From: an uncultured SAR86 cluster bacterium
GTDB taxonomy: Bacteria > Pseudomonadota > Gammaproteobacteria > Magnimaribacterales > Magnimaribacteraceae
Assembly: GCA_902542325.1 (NCBI GenBank)
Contig: CACBUE010000001.1
Coordinates: forward strand, 62,001 to 126,000
Reading direction: 5' to 3'
Length of the DNA stretch: 64,000 nt
Below the pieces are notes generated by a model. That model did no database searches. It was not told where the DNA came from and worked only from the letters and a program-made list of their open reading frames with translations. Position 1 is the stretch's first letter, and each line of letters starts with the position of its first letter. Below are positions 11,241 to 22,242 of this stretch, piece after piece. The translations under genes and the position numbers were made by a program.

Positions 11241-12206
11241 TTAAGTTAATCTAGAACCAAGATTTCTAACTATATTTTCAAGCGCATCTCTGTATTGATT
11301 TTGAGGTAATTTTTCTAGCTCATTTATGCATTCATTAGAATAATGAGTGAAAATAGTTTGAAGTTGCTCAGTAGTCTTTTCACTCTCCATTAGAGCGAGT
11401 ATCTCAGCAAAGTCTTCAATTTTTTTGGTTTTAAAGAGAGATAATAATCTCGTTTTATTTGTTTGATTCATAGTCTTGAGAGACAAAATAATAGGTAGAG
11501 TGAATTTTCCTTCTTCAAAATCTTTTCCGACTTTTTTCCCAGTCAGATTTTCCTGTCCATAATAATCCAGAATATCATCTTGTATTTGAAAGGCTAAACC
11601 CAACGAAGTAGCAAAATTATTTAGACTATCAAGCTCCGGTTTTGCACATTCACATAAAATACCTGCAGTCACTGCAGATACCTTAAAAAGTTCTGCCGTC
11701 TTTCTGTCAATAATATTGAAATAATCTTTTTCTGAAAGATTGGATTGCTCTCTCATCGAGAGTTGTAAAACTTCACCTTCCGAGATTTTGTTAGTCGCAT
11801 TAGCCAATGCTCTTATAATTTTGGGATTATCAAAATTGGCCATCAATTGAAAAGCTTTGGAATATACAAAGTCTCCAACTAATACTCCGTGAGCATCATC
11901 CCATTTAGCCTGAATACTCTCCTTACCTCTTCTAATAAGGCTTTCATCTACCACATCATCATGTATTAGCGTGGCCGTGTGAAGAAGTTCAATGGAGCTT
12001 GCAAGCCGAATTAGATCCGACTCAGAATATCCTAAGGTTTTGGCAACTAAAATACATATCGCAGGTCTTATTCTTTTTCCTCCTGAGTTAACAATATGAC
12101 CAGAAACCTCTGTGGCCAATTCAATATCAGAGTTTATAGATTCACTTAGAGTAATTTCTAGTTTCTCTAATTCATCAAATATGACTTTTTTATATAACAA
12201 TTCCAT
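11241..12206 (-). CDS. ispB: long-chain polyprenyl diphosphate synthase (octaprenyl type)
   Basis: 321 residues, trans-polyprenyl synthase family. The two aspartate-rich motifs that bind magnesium and allylic diphosphate are LIHDDVVDESLIRRGK and FQIQDDILDYYGQ. GGKRIRP near residue 50 binds isopentenyl diphosphate. Divergent location from rplU-rpmA matches E. coli ispB, which makes the ubiquinone side chain. Chain length cannot be read from the sequence with certainty. Confidence 0.9.
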   Translation of the reverse strand: MELLYKKVIFDELEKLEITLSESINSDIELATEVSGHIVNSGGKRIRPAICILVAKTLGYSESDLIRLASSIELLHTATLIHDDVVDESLIRRGKESIQAKWDDAHGVLVGDFVYSKAFQLMANFDNPKIIRALANATNKISEGEVLQLSMREQSNLSEKDYFNIIDRKTAELFKVSAVTAGILCECAKPELDSLNNFATSLGLAFQIQDDILDYYGQENLTGKKVGKDFEEGKFTLPIILSLKTMNQTNKTRLLSLFKTKKIEDFAEILALMESEKTTEQLQTIFTHYSNECINELEKLPQNQYRDALENIVRNLGSRLT

Positions 12207-12251
12207 CAGTCTATGTATTTTAAATTAAGTAAGGTTAATCGAGGAATTATA

Positions 12252-12280
12252 TTGCGAATACTTCATCTTTTTCGTATAGT
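12252..12280 (+). promoter_or_regulatory. sigma-70 promoter for rplU-rpmA
   Basis: TTGCGA at 12252-12257 and TATAGT at 12275-12280 with a 17-base spacer, 33 bases ahead of the rplU start. It lies in the divergent ispB-rplU gap. Confidence 0.65.
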
Positions 12281-12312
12281 GCACATCCTTTAATTCCTCT
12301 TAGGAGATACAT

Positions 12313-12624
12313 ATGTTTGCCGTAATAGAATGCGGAGGAAAGCAACACACAGTTTCAGAGGGTGAAAGCCTCAAAGTAGAACTTTTATCTGCTGAAGAAG
12401 GTTCGACCATTGAATTTGACAAAGTCCTCATGATATCAGATGGAAGTGAATCTAAGATTGGCAATCCTTACGTTGATAATGCGAAAGTTACTGCTAAATT
12501 AGTTTCCAATGGTAAACACGACAAAATCCGTGTTTTTAAGATGAAAAGAAGGCAAAACTATAGAAGAACCTATGGTCATAGACAAAATTTTAGTGAAATT
12601 CATATAGAGTCTATTAGTTCATAA
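12313..12624 (+). CDS. rplU: 50S ribosomal protein L21
   Basis: 103 residues, exactly the E. coli length. It opens MFAVIECGGKQHTVSEGE and contains FKMKRRQNYRRTYGHRQ, the RNA-binding signature of L21. TTAGGAGATACAT gives a good ribosome site. First gene of an rplU-rpmA-obgE-proB run. Confidence 0.97.
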   Translation: MFAVIECGGKQHTVSEGESLKVELLSAEEGSTIEFDKVLMISDGSESKIGNPYVDNAKVTAKLVSNGKHDKIRVFKMKRRQNYRRTYGHRQNFSEIHIESISS

Positions 12625-12637
12625 TTGAGAGAGTAAG

Positions 12638-15051
<2,414 letters not shown>

Positions 15052-15055
<4 letters not shown>

Positions 15056-15312
15056 AGGGCCTTAACTTTTTTTGATAATCTAGATTTAGTTCTAGATGCT
15101 TTGTTTCTTGTGATCACTTTTTTACCAGCCATTGAATCAAGTGTCTTTTCTGCTCCAGCCAATGCGCTTTTTGCCATTTCTTTATCGTTTGCTTCAATAG
15201 CGCTTAGAACAGACTTCACAGCTGTTCTGGTAGATGCTCTTTGAGAGCTTTTGAGAGCATTTCTTTTTACATTTTGCCTTGCTCTTTTTATTGCTGATTT
15301 AATATTTGCCAT
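15052..15312 (-). CDS. rpsT: 30S ribosomal protein S20
   Basis: 86 residues (87 in E. coli), strongly basic and helical, opening MANIKSAIKRARQ. S20 binds 16S rRNA early in assembly. It is monocistronic with its own promoter and its end overlaps convergent proB by four bases. Confidence 0.96.
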
Positions 15313-15340
15313 AAATCTTGTATATCACTGAGAGGCGCGC

Positions 15341-15369
15341 ATAATGCATTCTGAAGAGCAAAGTGTCAA
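15341..15369 (-). promoter_or_regulatory. sigma-70 promoter for rpsT with GC-rich discriminator
   Basis: On the minus strand TTGACA (15369-15364) is followed after 17 bases by CATTAT (15346-15341) and then GCGCGCC. A GC-rich discriminator after the -10 is a known feature of stringently controlled ribosomal promoters. The -35 lies seven bases from the divergent waaQ-like start. Confidence 0.65.
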
Positions 15370-15375
15370 GTAACA

Positions 15376-16380
15376 ATGTCTGATATGTCTAATAAGTATT
15401 TGATTGTAATACTACGATTTCATGGCGATGTTCTGCTAACTAAGCCCATGATTGATAACATCAAGCTAAACGATCCTGATGGCGAAATAGATCTAGTTGT
15501 TTATGAGGGTACAGGTTCTATTTTAGAGCAAGAAAGAAATATTGCGGAAATTATAGAAATAGATAATGCATCTAAAGAGAATTTCTTTTCTAGGATAAAG
15601 AAAGAGATCAAGTTGTGGGCTAAAGTTAGATCAAAACAATACAAATATGCTTTCTTTTTAACTACGCAATGGAGAGTGGTTCCTATTAGTTGGGCTGCAG
15701 GTAAAGCTCTGAAAGCAGCGGTAGATGACAAAAAAAGAAGAAAAAAACTTTGGACCAAATCTTTTTCAACAATTTTTCCTGAAGCTATAGAGAATCATAT
15801 TGTTCAAAGAAATCTCTTAGCTTTGGAGAGTTTAGGATTAAAGATATTTAAAGAGGATTTAGCTCTAGATCCAACTCATTTAGAAATAGAATATAGAGCC
15901 CTGTCCGATAGCTTTCCGTATCTAAATCAAAACAATTCCTATTGTGTCATTCATCCTACTTCAAGAAGAGAAAAAAAATTGTGGGATAAAGAAAAATTTG
16001 CAGAACTAATTAATCTATTAGTTAAAAAAAACTTTTCAGTTGTTATAACCTCTGGCCCAGATCAAGATGAGATGAATTATGTGAGTGAAATATTAGGGAG
16101 TACTGATATGCTTGAGAATAAAGTTTTAAATCTTGCTGGTAAAACTAGCCTCCTAGGTTTAGCTGCTCTCATTAAAGGCGCTAAATTTTTTATTGGCTTA
16201 GATTCTGTGGCATCTCATATAGCTGCTTCAGTGAATAAAGAGTCTATTACTCTATTTGGACCAAGTAATCCAATTAATTGGAAGCCTTGGTCTGATAAAG
16301 CTAAGATTCTCGTACGAGATGATATGAAGAACATCGAAGTTGAAGATGTGGTGAGTCTTGTAGAGGAAATATACCCATAA
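15376..16380 (+). CDS. LPS heptosyltransferase family protein (GT9, WaaQ-like)
   Basis: 334 residues with the ADP-heptose:LPS heptosyltransferase fold. The N-terminal YLIVILRFHGDVLLTKPMI matches the GDxLLTTP motif of WaaQ/RfaQ. The C-terminal donor site shows VIHPTSRREKKLWDKEKFAELI, GLDSVASHIAAS and ITLFGPSNPINWKPW. It probably adds a heptose-like sugar to the LPS core at the inner membrane. A second possible start is the ATG at 15385; neither has a clear ribosome site. The exact acceptor is unknown. Confidence 0.82.
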   Translation: MSDMSNKYLIVILRFHGDVLLTKPMIDNIKLNDPDGEIDLVVYEGTGSILEQERNIAEIIEIDNASKENFFSRIKKEIKLWAKVRSKQYKYAFFLTTQWRVVPISWAAGKALKAAVDDKKRRKKLWTKSFSTIFPEAIENHIVQRNLLALESLGLKIFKEDLALDPTHLEIEYRALSDSFPYLNQNNSYCVIHPTSRREKKLWDKEKFAELINLLVKKNFSVVITSGPDQDEMNYVSEILGSTDMLENKVLNLAGKTSLLGLAALIKGAKFFIGLDSVASHIAASVNKESITLFGPSNPINWKPWSDKAKILVRDDMKNIEVEDVVSLVEEIYP

Positions 16381-16395
16381 TCTGAGGAGAGAAGG

Positions 16396-17268
16396 ATGAA
16401 AAGAGAACTGAAAACATTAATGGATGGCCTGACCTTCGGTGAAGGTCCAAGGTGGTATGCCAACAAATTTTATTTCTCTGATTTTTATAGTCACAAAGTC
16501 TATTCTTTAGATCTAAAAGGAAATTATGAAGTAATAGTTGAAGTTCCTAATCAACCTTCAGGACTGGGCTGGATGCCAGATGGCACAATGCTAATTGTTT
16601 CAATGAAAGACAGGAAGTTACTTAGTTTCAAAGATGACAGCTTAAAAGAGGAAGCTGACCTATCTGAATTTGCAGGTTTTCATTGCAATGACATGGTTGT
16701 GGATCACTCTGGAAATGCATATATCGGAAATTTCGGATTTAATACTTACGCAGGAGAAGAAATTAAGTCTACGAATTTGATACTTGTGAAGCCAGGTGAA
16801 GATCCTGTTATCGCGGCAGATGACTTACTTTTTCCAAATGGTACGGTCATTACTTCTGATGATAAAACTCTGATAGTAGGTGAGACTTACGCAGCCAGAT
16901 TAACTGCTTTCGACAAGGCAGATGATGGTAGCCTAACTAATCGCAGAATTTGGGCAGATCTAAAGGTAAATGCAGAAGAGGGGTTAGTACCATTACCTGA
17001 TGGAATGTGTTTAGATGAAGAGGGAGCAATATGGGTCGCCTCCCCATCAACTGGGGAGGTCATTAGAGTACACGAGGGAGGCATGATCTCTGAAAGGATT
17101 CCTGTTGAAACCAATGCATTTGCTTGCATGCTTGGAGGAGAGGATGGAAAAACTTTGTTCATTTGCACCTCAAATGGTTCAGGGGTAGATCCCGATGCCG
17201 CTCTTAGAGAAAAATCAGGGAAGATAGAAATAGTTGAAGTAGATGTGCCTGGAACTGGAAGACCTTAA
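16396..17268 (+). CDS. SMP-30/gluconolactonase-like six-bladed beta-propeller protein
   Basis: 290 residues with the SMP-30/LRE pattern: LTFGEGPRWYANKFYFSD with the metal-binding Glu, VPNQPSGLGWMPDGTMLIVS, CNDMVVDHSGNAYIGNFG, LLFPNGTVITSDDKTLIV and PLPDGMCLDEEGAIWVAS. These provide the Glu, Asn and Asp metal ligands of the family, which hydrolyses sugar lactones. No signal peptide is seen. It starts 15 bases after the glycosyltransferase with a GAGGAGAGAAGG ribosome site. The substrate is not known. Confidence 0.85.
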   Translation: MKRELKTLMDGLTFGEGPRWYANKFYFSDFYSHKVYSLDLKGNYEVIVEVPNQPSGLGWMPDGTMLIVSMKDRKLLSFKDDSLKEEADLSEFAGFHCNDMVVDHSGNAYIGNFGFNTYAGEEIKSTNLILVKPGEDPVIAADDLLFPNGTVITSDDKTLIVGETYAARLTAFDKADDGSLTNRRIWADLKVNAEEGLVPLPDGMCLDEEGAIWVASPSTGEVIRVHEGGMISERIPVETNAFACMLGGEDGKTLFICTSNGSGVDPDAALREKSGKIEIVEVDVPGTGRP

Positions 17269-17270
17269 GT

Positions 17271-17897
17271 ATGTTGAATCTTTTTCTAGAAAATTTTGTT
17301 TTAATCTTTGTAGCAATTGATCCAATTACTATATTGCCTATTTTTGCTACTTTCACCAAAGACCTGAACAAAAAAGATTTAATTACTCTGTGTTTGAGGA
17401 GCACATTAACAGCTTTTGGTATTTTGCTTTTATTTTGGTTATTTGGAAGCGCCTTACTTCAAACTATGGGAATCAATATAAATTCTTTTAGGATTGTTGG
17501 AGGCATGTTCTTAATGATTATTGCATATCAGATGGTATTTGAACAAAGGCAAAAAAGAAGGGAAGAAACGGTAGAGGAAGTTATGGATGATGATGAGCTT
17601 TCTTTGCTGGCAACATTCCCAATAGCTACTCCTTTAATAGCAGGACCAGGAGCAATTACCCTGGTTATGTTGTTATCTGAGAAATCTGGAACCTCTATTG
17701 AAAATCAAATAGTTGGGTTTAGTCCCATTATTATAGTTTTGATTCTAAATGCTATTAGTTTGTGGGCTTCTGGAAAGATAGCAAAGAGTCTGCCTACATC
17801 TATATCTTCAGCCTTGCAAAGAACTTTCGGACTCTTGCTCGGTGCTTTAGCAATTGAATTCGTTATAGAGGGCCTAAGACAAACTTTTAGTATTTAA
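17271..17897 (+). CDS. MarC family integral membrane protein
   Basis: 208 residues with about six membrane segments. FVAIDPITILPIFATFT near the start, IVGGMFLMIIAYQMVF and ATPLIAGPGAITLVMLL are the conserved MarC/UPF0056 blocks. A charged loop rich in Arg and Glu (about 98-118) separates two halves. The family function is unresolved. It starts two bases after the SMP-30 gene, so the two are probably translated from one mRNA. Confidence 0.88.
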   Translation: MLNLFLENFVLIFVAIDPITILPIFATFTKDLNKKDLITLCLRSTLTAFGILLLFWLFGSALLQTMGININSFRIVGGMFLMIIAYQMVFEQRQKRREETVEEVMDDDELSLLATFPIATPLIAGPGAITLVMLLSEKSGTSIENQIVGFSPIIIVLILNAISLWASGKIAKSLPTSISSALQRTFGLLLGALAIEFVIEGLRQTFSI

Positions 17898-17905
17898 TAC
17901 TAAAG
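17884..17905. terminator. weak bidirectional hairpin at convergent stops
   Basis: TTTAGTA and TACTAAA form an AT-rich stem with a five-base loop spanning the stop codons of marC and the convergent reductase. The stem is weak and has only short T or A tracts, so terminator function is uncertain. Confidence 0.25.
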
Positions 17906-18982
17906 AAGACCCATTCTTCTATAAGATTCTCCAGTCTGCTTTAAGGTATCCTCAATTGAATATGTCGATAGTCCTAATTCATTAATAGCTTTTAAACAAT
18001 AGGATCTGGGTGAGTCGTATGTACTCTTCTCAGGTTTACCATTTTTCATTCCTTCGCCACCGATTTCTTTTATTTCCGGAAATAATTCTTGAAGTTTTGT
18101 TTGCAACTGCCACGTAAACATTTCACCAGAGGTATCAGTTGCGGATAGGATATATCGGGATCCGTTCGTTGCATTTTTACTCTCTGCAGCTAAAACATGC
18201 GCTTTGGCTACATCTCTTACATCTACCAAATTCCATAACATTCTATCCCCTCGTAATTGTTTTCCATCCAAGACGCCAAAATTATTTCCTTGGAGTAGTT
18301 GCCATACAAAGAATTGCCAACTAAAGAATTGATTATGGTTTTCAGTCATTAATGGTCCTACAACATGCAGAGGGTTAATTGAAATAGCTTCAAAATTCCC
18401 ATCAGATTCTGCTATTTTATAGATCATCTTTTCAGTGTTAGCTTTAGCCATTGCATAAGCAATATCCCTATTTTTAGAGATATTTTCTTCAGTCCACGCA
18501 CCTTTGTAGGCTTCAACATTATCTCCACACCAATCCTTTTCATCAAATACATAACCCTCAGGTCTTGGATGCGCTACAGCCGCAAAAGAACTTGTAAAAA
18601 CAAAGCGCTTAACACTGCCAGACTTTTTGATAGATTCAACTACGTGCTCATTTTCTGTGAAGCATCCATCATATACTTCTTGAGGTGTCTCTCTATTGAA
18701 GCCTACAGTAGCACCCGCGTGAATTACTGCTACACAATCGAAGAAAGCCTTGTCATAGCTTCCTTTTTCAAATAGATCACCCTCAAATAGCTCTAAACTT
18801 GAATCAGGAGCAGTTTTCCCTAATTCAATAAGATGATCTACTTTTTTGCCATTACTTACATCCCTCACGCAAGCATGTACGTCGTATCCCTTATTTAAGA
18901 GATCTTCTACTATTCTGGATCCGATATATCCACTTGCTCCAGTTACCGCCACTGCCCCATCATTTTTTGTTATTACTGACAT
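17900..18982 (-). CDS. NAD-dependent epimerase/dehydratase family reductase (dihydroflavonol reductase-like)
   Basis: 360 residues, extended short-chain dehydrogenase. The Rossmann motif is GASGYIGSRIVEDLLNKG near residue 15. The catalytic YxxxK is YAMAK (about residue 165), with FTSSFAAVAHP supplying the Ser. The family reduces carbonyls or epimerises using NAD(P)H. It stands alone downstream of the tmRNA gene with a GCAAGGAGAGAG ribosome site. The substrate cannot be inferred. Confidence 0.8.
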   Translation of the reverse strand: MSVITKNDGAVAVTGASGYIGSRIVEDLLNKGYDVHACVRDVSNGKKVDHLIELGKTAPDSSLELFEGDLFEKGSYDKAFFDCVAVIHAGATVGFNRETPQEVYDGCFTENEHVVESIKKSGSVKRFVFTSSFAAVAHPRPEGYVFDEKDWCGDNVEAYKGAWTEENISKNRDIAYAMAKANTEKMIYKIAESDGNFEAISINPLHVVGPLMTENHNQFFSWQFFVWQLLQGNNFGVLDGKQLRGDRMLWNLVDVRDVAKAHVLAAESKNATNGSRYILSATDTSGEMFTWQLQTKLQELFPEIKEIGGEGMKNGKPEKSTYDSPRSYCLKAINELGLSTYSIEDTLKQTGESYRRMGLL

Positions 18983-19095
18983 AACTCTCTCCTTGCTATT
19001 AATTTGGCTATTTTCTCTTGCCTGTCAAGGTAAAAGCAAATGTTGCTATTGTTATGAGGATTTGCTGTTCTACCATGAAAATATGATAGCACTTT
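18983..19095 (-). promoter_or_regulatory. upstream region of the epimerase gene, with a -35-like TTGACA
   Basis: The 113 bases between ssrA and the reductase hold, on the minus strand, TTGACA followed at 17 bases only by AAATTA. There is also a 7-base-pair hairpin (CTATCAT/ATGGTAG) just after the tmRNA 3' end without a T-run. I cannot tell whether the reductase has its own promoter or is read through from ssrA. Confidence 0.3.
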
Positions 19096-19450
19096 TGGTG
19101 GAGGCGGCGGGAATTGAACCCGCGTCCACTAGTACTCTGCCACAAGATCTACATGTTTAGTTTTATCTATTAATTTAATCTTTAGACACCCGATAAACAG
19201 GGATTAAAAGACGATCTCAATTTATTCTTAAGAAATTACTAATGAGAAGAGCAACTTCAGCATCTCGTGAAATCGTCTGTCTCTGGAGGCGCACGAGCAC
19301 GTTACCAAGGACAGCTAGCCAATTAAGCGGCTAGAGCGTAGTCTGCGTTTTCGCCAACTAACAAGTTTGCAATAATTTTTTAACGAGAATTATTACCTTC
19401 TCGACATGCACTTGAGGTTTTATATCTACTGTCGAAGCCAGTTCGCCCCC
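19096..19450 (-). ncRNA. ssrA: transfer-messenger RNA (tmRNA)
   Basis: About 355 bases. The 5' end GGGGGCGAACTGGCTTCGAC and the 3' end GGTTCAATTCCCGCC...CCTCCACCA form the tRNA-like domain; the acceptor stem GGGGGCG/CGCCTCC contains the G3-U70 wobble recognised by alanyl-tRNA synthetase, and CCA is encoded. It frees stalled ribosomes with SmpB and tags the nascent chain for proteolysis. The tag reading frame ends ...GENADYALAA then TAA (stop at 19323-19325). The first codon is either GCA at 19368-19370 (15-residue tag beginning ANLLV) or GGC (10-residue tag GENADYALAA). One-piece, not permuted. Confidence 0.96.
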
Positions 19451-19464
19451 AAAAAAGCTGCATG

Positions 19465-19470
19465 ATTATA
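19465..19470 (-). promoter_or_regulatory. -10 box of the ssrA promoter
   Basis: A perfect TATAAT on the minus strand ends 14 bases before the mature 5' G, leaving a short leader for RNase P to remove. It lies in the 40-base gap after smpB. The -35 is not convincing. Confidence 0.6.
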
Positions 19471-19490
19471 CCTTTCCTACTAAAACTTAA

Positions 19491-19964
19491 CTAATTTTTG
19501 TTTCTTTCTCTTAATTCTTGAGCTTTTTGACGTTCCCAATCTCTCGATTTAATCGTATTTCTTTTATCCTGGGATTTCTTACCTATTGCAAGTGCAATTT
19601 CACATTTTATGAGACCATTTTTCCAATATAGTTTGGTTGGTATACAAGTATTTCCTTTCTGAGAGGTAGATTTGATTATTTCAGTTAATTCCTTTCTATT
19701 CAGGAGAAGTTTTCGTGATCTAGTCGGATCCATCTCCTGATTACTATTCTTTAAAGGATCAATGTAACTTCCTATTAGATAAGCTTCGCTATCCTTAAGG
19801 AGAGTGTAAGCTTCTGCAATTTGAGCATTATTCTCTCTTATACTTTTTGTTTCCCAGCCTAAGAGAGATAAGCCAGCTTCAAACTTTTTAGAAATCTCAA
19901 AGTCAAATCTTGCTTTTCTATTTTCAGAAATTGTATTTCCACTTTTTTTATTTTTTTTTGCCAC
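19491..19964 (-). CDS. smpB: tmRNA-binding protein SmpB
   Basis: 157 residues (160 in E. coli). SmpB binds tmRNA and mimics the anticodon arm in the A-site. It shows NRKARFDFEISKKFEAGLSLLGWETKSIRE, AYLIGSYIDP, and the basic C-terminal tail with KRNTIKSRDWERQKAQE that enters the mRNA channel. It directly precedes ssrA on the same strand. Confidence 0.97.
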   Translation of the reverse strand: MAKKNKKSGNTISENRKARFDFEISKKFEAGLSLLGWETKSIRENNAQIAEAYTLLKDSEAYLIGSYIDPLKNSNQEMDPTRSRKLLLNRKELTEIIKSTSQKGNTCIPTKLYWKNGLIKCEIALAIGKKSQDKRNTIKSRDWERQKAQELRERNKN

Positions 19965-20002
19965 AGTTCGAATCTCAACTTTGTTATAAAATTGTATCAG
20001 AC

Positions 20003-20491
20003 ATGAAAGATCATGATGTTTTATTTAGGTCAATCCAGGGAATTGCATATATTTCTGTTGGGCCACTAATATTGCTAACCGCTTCTCTATGGTTTACTGA
20101 TGACGAAACCGCATACATTTTGGCTCATTTAGCTCAAATCTATTTTTCAGTTCTTATGTTCTTTCTTTGTGGAACTATATGGTCATTTCGTGATCACGAT
20201 AATAGTCACTATAAGAGCAGAATTATTATAATTTCTTTGATACCTTTAGCTGTAGCAGTCACAGGAGCTTTTTTTTCAATTTTTATCAATCCTGCATGGG
20301 GAATTCTTTTGATGCTAGTCTCTATTTTTACTACACGACATTTAAAAATTATAAATTCGATGATCTCTTTATTTGACGATTCTTATAACAATTTATTCGA
20401 TAAAATAAGCATTATCTTGTGTATTTGTCTTGTGTTAATCTTTACTTACTGGGTTAATCCGTATACTTATCCGCTAGAAATCTATAATTAA
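20003..20491 (+). CDS. small membrane protein, possibly DUF3429 family
   Basis: 162 residues from the ATG at 20003; the track start at 19910 lies inside divergent smpB, so I prefer the later one. About five hydrophobic segments are visible. The pattern GIAYISVGPLILL, then YFSVLMFFLCGTIWSF, then SLIPLAVAV loosely resembles DUF3429, an uncharacterised inner-membrane family. The next gene starts two bases after its stop. No function can be assigned. Confidence 0.6.
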   Translation: MKDHDVLFRSIQGIAYISVGPLILLTASLWFTDDETAYILAHLAQIYFSVLMFFLCGTIWSFRDHDNSHYKSRIIIISLIPLAVAVTGAFFSIFINPAWGILLMLVSIFTTRHLKIINSMISLFDDSYNNLFDKISIILCICLVLIFTYWVNPYTYPLEIYN

Positions 20492-20492
20492 T

Positions 20493-21836
20493 ATGTCACA
20501 AGAAAGAAAGTCTATCCATGGAACATGGTCTAGCCGTTGGACATTCATATTAGCCGCAACAGGGTCAGCAGTTGGATTAGGAAACATCTGGAAATTTCCT
20601 TACATGGCAGGAGATAATGGGGGAGGTGCATTTGTATTGGTATATTTGGCCTGCATAGCAATTATTGGTTTACCGATAATGTTAGGTGAGATTATGATTG
20701 GTAGAAGAGGAAGAAGTAGTCCTGCCAATACGATGAAAGCTTTAGCTTCCGAGGCAAATACCAATAGTGCATGGACTTTACTAGGCGCAACTGGTGCTGT
20801 AGCGGGATTATTAATTTTATCGTTTTATAGTGTTGCTGCAGGCTGGGCACTTTCTTATGTTTTTAATGGATTTCAAAACATAACTCCTGAGAGTTCTACG
20901 CAAAGTTTCAATACATTACTCGCCAGCCCAACTTCTTTAATTTTTTGGCATACGCTCTTTTTATCGGTAACGGTATTTGTTGTTGCAAGAGGGATCTTAG
21001 ATGGTCTCGAAAAATGGATTAATACTCTGATGCCTATGTTGTTCGTATTAGTCATACTTTTATGTCTTTATGCAACCCAATCTGGAGCTTTTGTAGAGGG
21101 TTTAATTTACTTATTTCAGCCTGACTTTAGTAAAATTACTCCTGAAGTTATGCTTGAGGCATTGGGGCAGGCTTTCTTTACCTTGAGTTTAGGTATGGGG
21201 GCCATTATGGCCTACGGAGCCTATATGCCAGCAAGTCAAAATATCGGTAAAACGGCAATATCTGTAGCTGCATTAGATACTGGAGTAGCCTTATTAGCTG
21301 GTATAGCAATATTTCCAATTGTTTTTGCAAATGGTTTAGCCGCATCTGAGGGCCCAGGTCTTGTTTTTGTCACTTTACCCATTGCATTTAGTTCCATGCC
21401 CTTAGGAGTGTTCTTTGGCACATTATTCTTTGTTTTACTAAGCATAGCGGCGTTAAGTTCATCAATCTCTCTGATTGAACCCGGTGTAGCTTGGTTGATT
21501 GAATCTCTTCAAATTAAAAGAATTTCTGCGACTCTTTTATTAGGATTTATCGCATGGTTTATAGGATTATTTAGTGCCTTATCTTTCAATTTACTCTCCG
21601 AATTTACTATTTTCGGAAAAAACTTTTTTGATGCCACAGACTTTTTAACTAATCAGATCATGCTCCCGTTAGGTGGAATATTTATAGCTATTTTTGTCGG
21701 CTGGGTTATGAAAAAGGAGAATGTACTAGACGAGCTTGATGTTGAAGAAAACTTAATTTTTAAATTTTGGTATTTTAGTATTCGTTATATTTCGCCTGTA
21801 ATGGTCGGTTGTGTCTTTCTTTACTTTTTTATTTAA
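20493..21836 (+). CDS. sodium-dependent transporter, neurotransmitter:sodium symporter family
   Basis: 447 residues with 11-12 membrane segments and the LeuT-type signature in TM1: SAVGLGNIWKFPYMAGDNGGGAF, which forms part of the sodium and substrate site. TM6-8 have AFFTLSLGMGAIMAYGAYMP and LSSSISLIEP. Bacterial members import amino acids or related solutes with sodium, fitting a marine setting. The substrate is unknown. Confidence 0.93.
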   Translation: MSQERKSIHGTWSSRWTFILAATGSAVGLGNIWKFPYMAGDNGGGAFVLVYLACIAIIGLPIMLGEIMIGRRGRSSPANTMKALASEANTNSAWTLLGATGAVAGLLILSFYSVAAGWALSYVFNGFQNITPESSTQSFNTLLASPTSLIFWHTLFLSVTVFVVARGILDGLEKWINTLMPMLFVLVILLCLYATQSGAFVEGLIYLFQPDFSKITPEVMLEALGQAFFTLSLGMGAIMAYGAYMPASQNIGKTAISVAALDTGVALLAGIAIFPIVFANGLAASEGPGLVFVTLPIAFSSMPLGVFFGTLFFVLLSIAALSSSISLIEPGVAWLIESLQIKRISATLLLGFIAWFIGLFSALSFNLLSEFTIFGKNFFDATDFLTNQIMLPLGGIFIAIFVGWVMKKENVLDELDVEENLIFKFWYFSIRYISPVMVGCVFLYFFI

Positions 21837-21837
21837 T

Positions 21838-22167
21838 TTATTCAGGAATATCTATTTCTCCTTCCCATTTCGACAACTTATTATCTTCGAAGAATAAAGT
21901 GATTTTTTGATTAGTATATATATTCTCACCTTGTGTTACTGATGTGAAGTAATCCCATCTATTAGGATAAAAAGTGTCAGATATTAAAGGAGTGCCCATA
22001 ACGAATTTAACTTGAGATTCTGTCATTCCTATCTCAAGTTTATCTAACATTTCTTGATCAACTAAGTTCCCTTGGCTCACCACAACTTGAAAAATTCTAG
22101 GTATGCTGCAATTGGTAAGAAAAAGAGCAATTAGTAATAAAGGGATTACTTTTAATTTTGTGTTCAT
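21838..22167 (-). CDS. bamE: outer membrane assembly lipoprotein BamE
   Basis: 109 residues. A lipoprotein signal peptide ends in the lipobox LTNC (Cys about 20). The SmpA/OmlA domain shows KLEIGMTESQVKFVMGTPLISD and DTFYPNRWDYFTS. BamE is a small subunit of the outer-membrane protein insertion complex whose core BamA is encoded at 33728. Divergent from fur, as in Pseudomonas and many relatives (omlA-fur). Confidence 0.93.
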   Translation of the reverse strand: MNTKLKVIPLLLIALFLTNCSIPRIFQVVVSQGNLVDQEMLDKLEIGMTESQVKFVMGTPLISDTFYPNRWDYFTSVTQGENIYTNQKITLFFEDNKLSKWEGEIDIPE

Positions 22168-22194
22168 TAATTTTCTTTTATGGGTTCTAGACCA

Positions 22195-22200
22195 TTATAA
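22195..22200 (+). promoter_or_regulatory. probable -10 of the fur promoter
   Basis: TATAAT lies 42 bases before the fur TTG start in the 75-base divergent bamE-fur gap. No strong -35 is present. The AT-rich stretch that follows has only a poor resemblance to a Fur box, so self-regulation is unproven. Confidence 0.4.
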
Positions 22201-22242
22201 TATTAACTATTAATTATTCTTAATTATTTAAAGGTACTCAAA

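Noticed and set aside
18983-19490. A tRNA gene next to smpB
   Set aside because: The tRNA-like 3' end (TTCAATTC...CCACCA) belongs to tmRNA; the matching 5' half lies 355 bases away and the tag ORF is between them.
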